A stretch of DNA of 64,000 bases, from positions 935,001-999,000 of the forward strand of contig JAGUCH010000008.1 of NCBI GenBank assembly GCA_019096065.1. The letters are read 5' to 3'. Below the pieces are notes generated by a model. It saw only the letters and a list, made by a program, of their open reading frames with translations. It was not told the origin of the DNA and ran no database searches. The position numbers and the translations under genes are program-made. Positions 1 to 8,916 of the stretch are shown piece by piece. Numbering within the stretch: the stretch's first letter is position 1; each line of letters begins with the position of its first letter. Source of the stretch: Paracyclopina nana. Taxonomy: Eukaryota; Arthropoda; Copepoda; Cyclopoida; Cyclopettidae.

Positions 1-937
1 GCAAAAAAGTGAGCTTGCAAGGTGAGCACAAATCTTAATTGCTCCACATCTGTCATGAAACCAGGTTTTGTTTGCCTTTTTTCACAAGCAGAAATCCTTA
101 AAGCTGAAGGTTCTTGAATGTCTTGGTATCAAAGCTAGGATTAGGATTTTCTCCAGGACACTCAGACACAAAAAAGAGCATTAGTTTTTTGTTGATGCAT
201 CTTTTTGCTGACCATTCTTATAAGGCAGTGTATAATGAGAGTTCAATAGACCAAGCTTTTAAGACCCCATCATCAACTTTTCAAGCTTGAAATCCAATAA
301 AAAAAGTCCTCTGACCTTCTGTCAAATGGCTCTTTGTTCAAAAAGAGTTTAAACCAGAAATTTACTATTGAAAAGCCTCATTAACTAATGTTCAAACCTT
401 CTGTTAGCAAAAGCAGGCAGATAAGCATAAATCATTTTTTTCATTGGGTGATAAAACTTGAAATTATTAATTACATTATGTTAGGTTTTACTAATTTGAC
501 AAATGTCAGCTCAAGTCCTGGAAAGTCTTTTCTCTATTGGAATTCAGGAATGCATTAAATGATGTCCTGTCATTTTTGCAGGTCAGGAAAAAATGAGACA
601 CCCTGTGGAGAATAAAACATGAGAGTTTCACTCAGTGCACACATATCCTACTTGTAGTGCTACAACAAGTTTTTAGGCATAATTGAGGTTTTGCATGTGA
701 TTTTTTGATAAGGCAACAAATAATACTTTCACTAGCTCCTAAATTGCCTGCAGACATTGACAAAAAGTTTCTCTTCCACCAAAAAATCTTCAAACCTACA
801 TTGCCAAGTTTTAGCAAGGTTAAAGACAGGGAATTTTGCATCACCTTGATTTGACGCATTTTGAAGAAGACCCAGGAAAGATTCACCTTGCATTTCTTGA
901 CATTATCTTAGAATTAATGTTTGGGCATGATTATTCC
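1..937. other. Non-coding stretch downstream of receptor copy 1
   Basis: I see no convincing exon. An 84-codon open frame on the minus strand (632-886) has no recognisable domain. A TTTATT at 938-943 is AATAAA on the minus strand and probably serves the receptor gene ending at 1079. Confidence 0.5.
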
Positions 938-1078
938 TTTATTTCTCTTTAAATACTACATAATCTTCTCTGCTGATGACAATTATATATGAACATGCTA
1001 CAAGTAAATAACTTTTTCTTCTTTCTTTAAAGTTTTAAATCTTGATGTTAAAAAATCTTGAGGTGCCTTTACTCTTTA

Positions 1079-2261
1079 TCATTCATACTTTTGCTTCCAT
1101 GCTTTCACAATGGCTTTTAAAAACCCATCTTGGCTAAGTGAGTTTCTGAAAGAACCATCAGCTAAGAAATAGAAATTAGGAACACAAACATGTGAGATTA
1201 AGACAGTTATTATGGCTGCAAAATGATCCATGGCTCTGCTTTCTCCAAATGCAAAAACAGTGAAAAGTATGAGTCCTAAATATGAAAAAAACTCAAAGCA
1301 CCATTGCCAAATTGTGATGGTGACAACAATGCCTTCCATTCTGCAATGTATTCATTCCATGAAAAATTAATTTCAAAATATCAGGATTTAAATGTTGTGT
1401 ACCTTCTCCTTTTTGTTAAGCTTTGAACTGTCAACAGGTGTGCAACAGATTCAGTTTGTTGCCGCATATTCTTGTTGATACACCAGAGGAAATAAATTTC
1501 ACACAAATTACAACTAATTATGCATCCGAGTATTATTGTCCCATAACAAAGAGATTCCCCAAAGATATTGTTGATCTGACAGAATTCCCTCTTCATTGAG
1601 TAGCCTCCATTGACAAAGTAATCAAACTCAAAGAAAACCTCCATCCTTCCCAAGCATCGCAGTATTCCTGGTTTGGTTCCAGGAGTGGTTGGGAATGCGA
1701 AGGCAACTGCAAAAGCCGTTGAGGTCAGGAACTCACAAGACATTACAATGTAAGCCAATAACTGAAAGATTGCATACATGCCATGAAACTAGTGTTTTAT
1801 GAAATTGACAATCATCTCACCTTTGCATTTATGTTGTACTGTGCTAGTGTATCGGCATGAATGATGCAAATGTAACGATACAGAGCAATATAAAATGAAT
1901 GTCCTTGCATGAATGCTGAAAAGCCGTTTGTTACAAATCCTGTAGCATAGCATCCATAATGCCCAATCAATGCTTTTAGGTCAGCCTCCCATGATGACAG
2001 TATTAAAAAGAGCAGCGTTAAGGGTGCATAAATATTATTACCCCAACTGTGAAATTGAATGATCTTGTTAATATTTCTGTCACCTTGCTTTCTTAGAAAT
2101 GACAGAAGTTTTTTATGCTGCACCAAACCAATCAGGATGAAAGTGAAGCTTATTGATGTAAGGGTAACTTTATGGGCCAAATCATGCTCTTGTTTGTCAA
2201 CATTTGTGGTATTCATCCACAAAATAGAGGATGCTTCAAACTTGGTTTGTTGCTGATCCAT
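1079..2261 (-). CDS. Seven-TM receptor paralogue 1 (GPCR-like, lineage-specific family)
   Basis: Three exons on the minus strand: 2261-1821, 1761-1403 and 1340-1079. They total 1062 nt and encode 353 aa. Introns are GT-AG with phases 0 and 2. The protein has no signal peptide, an N-glycosylation site near residue 17 (NTT) and seven hydrophobic segments: about 32-48, 73-91, 104-134, 148-170, one in the second half of exon 2, 271-297 and 304-329. TM3 ends in LYRYICIIH, which resembles the class A DRY region. TM7 contains VPNFYFLADGSFRN in place of NPxxY. TM6 has WQWCFEFF without the CWxP proline. A rhodopsin-like GPCR is the best inference; ligand and expression are unknown. It is the most downstream of three tandem copies transcribed in the same direction. 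Confidence 0.72.
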
Positions 2262-2743
2262 TGAGAGGAGACTCTGAACTACTCTAAATAATGCTTGGCA
2301 TAGAAAAGTGTGAGCGGAGAGCTTATCTTGCGTATGAATGTAGTTTTAAGGGGCTTCTTTGCATCTTGTAAGTAAGCTGAAATAGCATTGACAAATACGC
2401 TTTTTAGCCAAGAGTGTGAAGAGGAAGCTAATTAGGCTGATATTTTAAATGTGCATAACAAGGCATATTGTTACAAACTACTTTCTCAAAATCTTCTTCA
2501 TCTTGCCTAATGAGCTAAAAACAGCTTTTGACTAAAAAAATGCCTTTCTGGCCTATAAGCATATTTTACAGATTTGAAAGCCAAAAGTTTCTATAGCTTT
2601 TTTAATTGCTAGCTAAGGGACATGAAAGATTTTGCTTGACAAGCCCTGTAAAGATTGTTTTAGAGTTTTGTCAGTTATTGGTTAAACTTATGATAAGATG
2701 GAATTTCTTTTTTGCCAAGCTCAAGATACATCAGTACATTACA

Positions 2744-3932
2744 TTATTCATACTTTTGCTTCAAGGCTTTGGTCATGGCTCTCAAAAACCCATCTTGCCC
2801 AAGAGAGTTTCTGAAGCAGCCATCAGCCAAGAAGTAGAAGTTAGGAGTGCAAATGTGAGAGATAAAGACTAAGATTAATCCAGCAAAATGGTCCAAGGCT
2901 CTGCTCTCCCCTAAAGCCAAAGCAGCAAAAATCAAAAAGCCTAAGTTCGAAAAGAATTCAAAGCACCATTGCCAAATTGTGATGGTGACCACCACACCTT
3001 CCATCCTAAGTTAGACAGCAGAAAAAATAATAAAAACAGGGCTGTAATATGTGCAAAATGCCATGCGTACCTTCTCCTTTTAACCAAGCTTTGAACTGAC
3101 AATAAATGAGCAACTGACTCAGTTTGCTGCCGCATATTCTTGTTAATTGCCCATAGGAAGTAAACTTCACACAAATTGCTATTAATAATGCAGCCAAGTG
3201 CTAGTGACCCATAGCAAACAGTGGCCCCGAGAAAGTTATCAATCTGGCAGAATTCTTTCTTTATTGAGTTGCCACCACTTGTGAAGTAATCAAAGTCATA
3301 AAATACTTCCATTCTTCCCAAGCATCGCAGTATCCCAGGTTGGGTTCCAGGAGTGGTTGGATATGCAAAGGCTACTCCGAAAGCAACTGAAGACAGGAAT
3401 TCCCAAACCATTACAATGTCAGCCAATCTCTGCAAAATTTGCTGAATGTCAAAACCAATGATTAAGGCACTACATGTAATCAACTCACCTTTGCGCTTAT
3501 GTTGTACTTGGTCAGCTTGTCGTTGTGGATGATGCAAATGTATCGGTAGAAAGCAATGAAGAATGAGTGCCCTTGAATGAAAGCGGACCAAAATCCACCT
3601 GTTAGGATGATGGCAGCATAGCAGCCATAGTGACCAAAAACTGTTTTTGGCACTGGCACCCATGATACCAAAATCATGAAGAGAAGCGTCAAGGGCACAC
3701 AAATGTTGTTGCCCCAACTGTGAAATTTGATGATCTGATTGATATTTCTGTCGCCTTGCCTGCTTAGGAAAGCAACCAGCTTCTGATGCTGGAGCAGACC
3801 CACAACAAGAAAGACTGAGCTTAATGAAGTTAAAGTAACTTTTGTGCCCAAATCATGCATTTGACTGTCATTACTTGTCATGTTTGTCAGCAAAATGTTG
3901 GAAGCTTCTAAGCTGTGATGTTTCAGCTCCAT
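2744..3932 (-). CDS. Seven-TM receptor paralogue 2
   Basis: Exons at 3932-3489, 3429-3071 and 3005-2744 total 1065 nt and encode 354 aa. I chose the ATG at 3932 because the open frame further upstream begins only with TTG. The architecture matches paralogue 1: an N-terminal NMT glycosylation site, FYRYICIIH at the end of TM3, a PTTPGTQPGILRCLGRMEVF loop after TM4, an RQQTESVAHLL intracellular stretch and a VTITIWQWCFEFF TM6. Exons 2 and 3 have the same lengths (359 and 262 nt) as in both neighbours, so the gene arose by tandem duplication. No frameshift is seen. The function is inferred only from topology. Confidence 0.72.
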
Positions 3933-4414
3933 GGTCAAGCTTTCAACTGCCAGAATTTTTTGTAAGCGCCCAGGTAAGACCTAGCTAGCAAACACTCTTA
4001 AAATTAAAGCACTTTTAAGAAGGCTTAGCCATATTATGAGAAAGCATGAACATTTCAAATTTCAAATTGAATTTAAAAATCCAATTGATGCTTGACTAGC
4101 CCGAGCCTGTGGTGTCTATAATTTTCTTTCTTAAATCCCAATTTCGAACCTTTATCTGTCAATTCATTTCAATTTGAGATATTTCCACGAGCAATGATTC
4201 AGTTTACCGATCTGACACAGTTTTTTAAGGTCATATGGACTATTTTGGGTACATTTAAAAGCACGTCACTTCATGGTGTTTTTGGCAAGCTCCTAATGGC
4301 AATTACAAATTGACTAAAGCCAGTTTCTTTGATATTTTACATGGATTTGCAAAGATGTATGCTAATTGGGTTCATTTAGTATATTTCAGTAGTGCGGGAC
4401 ACAAATAATGACAT
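3933..4414. other. Spacer between receptor copies 2 and 3
   Basis: AT-rich spacer of about 480 bp. It should hold the promoter of paralogue 2 and the 3' end of paralogue 3. I see no TATA box or repeat that stands out. A comparable spacer of about 480 bp separates copies 1 and 2. Confidence 0.4.
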
Positions 4415-5605
4415 CTACTCATACTTTTGCCTGATTGCTTTCAAGATTGCCTTGATTGGTCCATCTTGGCCAAGTGAATTCCTGAAAGAGCTATCAGCCA
4501 AAAAATAGAAATTAGGAATGCAAATATGTGAGATCATTGAGGATAGAATTGCTGCAAAATGGTCCATGGCTCTGCTCTCTCCATAAGCTGAAATTGTAAA
4601 GGTGACCAGACATATGTATGTGCAAAACTCAAAACACCATTGCCAAATTGTTATGGTGACAGCAATCCCTTCCATCCTATAAAAGTAAACAATTGTGTAT
4701 TCTTAAGTCGTTCTTTTTAATTAAGAACTATATCTCACCGTCTCCTTTTGGTTAGACTTTGAATCGACAGCAGATGAGCAACTGATTTAGTTTGGTGCCG
4801 CATATTTTTACCGATGCTCCATAAGAAATAAATTTCACACAAATTGCTATTTGTGATGTATCCAATGACTAGAGCTGCTTTGCAAGCCACTGCCCCAAAG
4901 ATATTTTCAATTTGGCAAAATTCCCTCTTCATTGAGTAACCACCTTTTGTGAAGTAATCAAAGTCGAAGAAAACCTCTGGTCTTCCCAAACATCGAAGAA
5001 TTCCTCCCTTGGTAGCAGGGGTGGTTGGAAATGAAAAGGCTATTCCAAAAGCAGATGTAGTCAGAAACTCGAAAGCAATTAAAATATCCACCAATCTCTA
5101 AAAATAAATAGAATCCTTGGTACTTTGAGCAAAAGCTAAACTGAAAACTTCTTACATTCGCTGATAAGTTGTACTTGGCTAGTTTGTCGTTGTGGATAAT
5201 GCAAATGTATCGATACAAAGCAATATAGAATGAGTGTCCATTCATGAAAGCCGCCCAAAAGGCATTTGCAAGAATGACCCCAGTGTAGCAGCCATAGTGA
5301 CCAAGGAATGCCTTTGGTATCGAGACCCAGCATATCAAAATCACATACAGTAAGTTGATGGGCACAAAAATGTTGTTGCCCCAGCTGTGAAACTTGATGA
5401 TCTTGTTGATATTTCTGTCTCCTTGCTTGTTAAGGAAGATCATGAGCTTGTTATGCTGGACAAAGCCTGTCACAATCAAGAGGCTACAACAGATGGTGAG
5501 AACTATCTTTGTGGCCAAATCGTGCTCCTTTTGGTTGAAGTTTGGGTTAAAAGCCCAAAAAACTTGTATTTCCTCAGTCACATTGCATTGCTGTTCTTCC
5601 TCCAT
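4415..5605 (-). CDS. Seven-TM receptor paralogue 3
   Basis: Exons at 5605-5156, 5097-4739 and 4676-4415 total 1071 nt and encode 356 aa. The start is the ATG at 5605 (MEEEQQCNVTEE), with an N-glycosylation site NVT at the N-terminus. It has the same seven hydrophobic segments and signature motifs (LYRYICIIHNDKLAKYN, RCLGRPEVFFDFDYF, IPNFYFLADSSFRNSL) as the two downstream copies, and identical exon 2 and exon 3 lengths. Spacing between the three copies is about 0.5 kb, so each probably has its own short promoter. I do not recognise the family from well-studied species; a chemosensory or peptide receptor expansion is one possibility. Confidence 0.72.
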
Positions 5606-5730
5606 CCTTAGCAATTGGACTGTTAAAAGAGGATTGCTCTCAAGTTGACAGCAGGAAACCAGTAAGGAAAATTTTTGCTCTTACCAATTTTAACTGGTGC
5701 AACTCTGGTTTCCATAGTAGCATTGGGCGG

Positions 5731-6375
5731 CCGTACTTGGATCGACTAGAACAAACTGTCCCTGGACAGACTGCAACAGATCATCCCTGGATCAAATATG
5801 AGAACACACTGTCCATGGATCGACAAGATGGGACCGTACTTGGATCGACAGTCATGACAGAGAAGGATCTGGGTAGACTAGAACGAACTGTACTTGGATA
5901 GACTAGCAGAACACAATGTACCTGCATCGAAAAACGGATCATCCTTGGATCGACTGTGAGAACAAAGAGTCCCTGGATAGACTAGAACTAACCTAGTCCA
6001 GCTGAGACTTCCCACCTAAAATTTACTAAGTGAGAAATGGAAAGTAAAAGTTTTCAAGCAAAATTGCCCAGCAAGTCTCGGCTGACAAGCAAGATTTTTT
6101 ATGTTAGACTTGGGTGACTGGAGTTCACCAGTCGATCCAAGAACGATCCGTTGTCGATCCAAGGACTGTTCGTTCTCAATGTCGATCTAGGGATGGTTTG
6201 TCTTGTCTATCCAGGTAATGCGCGTTTTTCTTGTCTAACCAAATACAGTCAGTCCTGGTCTATCTAAGGACTGTGTGTTTTCATAGTCGATCCAAGGACG
6301 ATTCGTTTTGTCGATCCAAGTCCAGTTCGTCGCAGTCAATCCACGGACGATCTGTTGTCGATCCAAGGGTAGGAG
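5731..6375. repeat. Inverted pair of short minisatellites (GGATCGAC / GTCGATCC)
   Basis: From 5731 to about 5991 the plus strand carries degenerate ~25-40 bp units built on CTTGGATCGACTAGAAC and CCTGGATAGACTAGAAC. From about 6131 to 6375 the same motif appears as its reverse complement (GTCGATCCAAGGACGATYCG). About 140 bp of unrelated sequence separates the arms. A transcript across the region could fold into a long imperfect stem. Confidence 0.7.
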
Positions 6376-6739
6376 TAGCATTAAGAGTCCAGAGTAAACA
6401 AAGAATGGGTCATAAGCAAGGCATACTTTCTTCTTTTTTTTGGACTGGTAGAATATGGCTCCAAAACCTAAGGTAAATTGTCCTCAAGCCAAAAAATAGC
6501 TTTCAGTCCACATAAGGCATCTTTGGTATGGTTTAAAAGTTCTTAATCAATTCATACTCTCTTGGAGTAGTTTTAGCTTTGTAGTGGTCACTTATCTTTA
6601 TGGTTTGACAAATTGCTAAAGAGAAAAGTAAAAGTGAGGTGCACGCAAAGTATGACCTGAGGTGGGAAAATCAGGCAAGATGCTTTGAGCTCCAGTAAGG
6701 TCAAGTTTTCTAATAGAAGTGGCCAGTTTCAACCAAATC

Positions 6740-8831
6740 ATGAAGAGCACAGCTACCACAATCAGTTTACTCCAATTTGTCTTCCTGCTAATTGTTGGCA
6801 TTTGCCACTGCAAGCCACAAGTCAATTTTGGTAAGTGATTATGGAATGTTTGGTATGTGCTTTGGCTCAAGCTCAGACCCATGAAAAATGGAGCTAACAC
6901 AGGAATTTGAAAGGTTGCATTTTCCCCTAGGTCTTGCCTTTTCATTGGTGCCATCAAAAGAAGATGTCTTCATATCTACCTCAAACTACAATGCACCTAA
7001 ACCTAGTGTGTTTAAGGTGGAGCCTGCACCTACTTATGAGATCATTGAAGAACCTTCTAATAATGGTGGAGTTCTGGGTGAAATGAGCAGATTTGTCAAA
7101 ACAAGCATTGATAAGGGTGTCAAAGTGATCAAGGACTTTGTTAAGCCAAACAAACCTTCTTCAGGCTCTTATACAGTGTCTTCAAGCTCCTACTCAGCAC
7201 CTTCAAGCTCTTACTCAGCACCTTCAAGCTCCTACTCAGCACCTTCAAGCTCCTACTCAGCACCTTCTAGCTCTTACTTAGCACCTTCAAGCTCCTACTC
7301 AGCACCTTCTAGCTCTTACTCAGCACCTTCTAGCTCTTACACTGCACCTTCTAGCTCAAATTCTGCAGCTTCTTTTACTGTAATTCAAGGTAAAATTCCT
7401 TTTAAAAGTTTATTTAGCAGAAGTGGCCCGTTAGCTCAGTTGGTTAGAGCGTGGTGCTAATAACGCCAAGGTCGTGGGTTCGATCCCCCCACGGGCCAAT
7501 AATTTTTTCCCCTTTTTTTCAGATGTTGAAGCCCCCAAAATTCCTTCTTTGACTTTTACCACTCCAGATTCATTAAGGCCTTCTAGCCAATTGGGATCTT
7601 TTGCACCTCAACTCATAAGTACTCAATTAAGAAGAGAAGATGTCACCACTGAAGATCCAAGTTTTGGTGGGCAGAAGAAGAAACCTTTGGCGGGCAGGCC
7701 AGCCAAAAATGATGCCAAAAAGAAGTCCAAAGGCAGGAACAAGCCAAAGGCCAGCCTGCAAGACACCTTTGCACCTACAAAAGCTGAAATTGACAGAAGG
7801 CCAATTGTCTTTTTTGACCTGACCATAGATGACATTCCGGCAGGAACTGTATTTTTTGAGCTATTCAATGAAACAGTTCCCATTACAGCTGAGAATTTTA
7901 GGGTTTTAGCTACAGGTAAAAAAACCTCACATTTTCTATTTTCAAGTGGCTAAAAAGCAGTTACACAACAACGGATTGTGAAGGCCAAATTTCTTGCACA
8001 ATGTGGCCATCATAATAAGCATATTTTCCTCCTATTGCAGGCGAGCTTGGTTTTGGTTACAAGGAATCGAGTATGCATCGAATTGTCTCTGGTTTTGTTG
8101 TCCAGGGTGGAGATTTCACAAGCAGAGATGGCAATGGGCAGATGTCAATCTATGGGAAACTATTTGAAGATGAGAACTTTTTGATTCCCCATGACTCCCC
8201 AGGTATTTTCATTGATCTGAAGATACCTCAAAAATTGATTTCACAATATCAATATTTCTAGCAAAATTCATTTGCTTGAATAGCAAGAAGGTAGCGTGGC
8301 CGAGCGGTCTAAGGCGCTGGTTTAAGGCACCAGTCTCTTCGGGGGCGCGAGTTCGAATCTCGCCGCTGCCAAAACTTTTTTCCTTTAATTTCCAGATTTT
8401 TTTTTTTTTTTTTTTGCTCTCATCTCAAGGTTTTTAACTGCCACAGAATTTGCTAAAAACAGTCAAATATGCTGCGTTAAATATGGCCCCATATTAGGAT
8501 TGCAAGTGTTTTTTAGGTTGTATTTTGCTCTCGTTGCCTAATGAAGCAAAAACACCAAAAAATCCAGAACTCACTGGTTCGAACCCCGGTTGATGCCCTA
8601 TTTTTTTCAGGCCTTTTATCTATGGCAAATGAAGGTCCAGACTCGAATGGATCTCAGTTTTTCATCACTGTCACGCCTTTGAAGCAACTGGATGGAAAGC
8701 ACGTGGTTTTTGGCCGAGTCCATGATGAGACTTCTTACAAATTAGTGGAGAGAATCAACAAAGAATGCGGAAGTGAAAATGGAGCTCCATTAAAGGCTGT
8801 AAAAATCATCAATTCAGGCCAATATCGATAG
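6740..8831 (+). CDS. Secreted cyclophilin with resilin-like N-terminal repeat
   Basis: Five exons (6740-6830, 6931-7389, 7523-7915, 8041-8202, 8611-8831) total 1326 nt and encode 441 aa; every intron is phase 1. Residues 1-25 are a signal peptide ([20 protein letters not shown]). Residues about 114-175 are a run of PSSSYSAP-type repeats like the elastic motif of arthropod resilin. Residues 234-258 are Lys-rich. Residues 276-441 are a complete cyclophilin (peptidyl-prolyl isomerase) domain with [19 protein letters not shown] and LDGKHVVFG, so the equivalents of Arg55, Phe60, Gln63, Phe113 and His126 of human CypA are kept. Trp121 is Gln, which predicts weak cyclosporin binding. An AATAAA lies at 8864-8869. 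Introns 2 and 4 contain tRNA genes. A role in extracellular matrix or cuticle folding is inference. Confidence 0.82.
7425..7498 (+). tRNA. tRNA-Ile (anticodon AAU)
   Basis: The 74-nt cloverleaf has a perfect 7-bp acceptor stem (GGCCCGT/ACGGGCC). The D-arm is GCTCAGTTGGTTAGAGC. The anticodon loop CTAATAA between TGGTG and CGCCA gives AAU. The T-arm is GTGGGTTCGATCCCCCC. An oligo-T Pol III terminator follows at 7503-7508. The gene lies wholly inside intron 2 of the secreted cyclophilin gene, in the same orientation. Confidence 0.95.
8290..8371 (+). tRNA. tRNA-Leu (anticodon AAG)
   Basis: The 82-nt class II tRNA has an acceptor stem GGTAGCG/CGCTGCC with one G-T pair. The anticodon stem CTGGT/ACCAG encloses loop TTAAGGC, giving AAG. 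It has a long variable arm (TCTCTTCGGGGGC) and T-loop GTTCGAATC. Oligo-T follows at about 8376. It lies in intron 4 of the cyclophilin gene, in the sense direction. Confidence 0.95.
8560..8600 (+). other. Possible decayed tRNA 3' fragment
   Basis: CTGGTTCGAACCCCGG resembles a tRNA T-arm with a B box (GGTTCGAACCC), sitting just upstream of the acceptor of cyclophilin intron 4. Stem pairing is imperfect, and I see no matching D-arm or acceptor stem upstream. Confidence 0.3.
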
Positions 8832-8916
8832 TGAAGAATCTTCTTCTTCTTTTAATGATGCCAATAAAGACTTGTTCAAATAATTCAGCATTAGATTTCA
8901 CTCACCTCAGTTCAGC

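Noticed and set aside
7623-7883. Minus-strand 86-codon frame
   Set aside because: It is the antisense shadow of cyclophilin exon 3.
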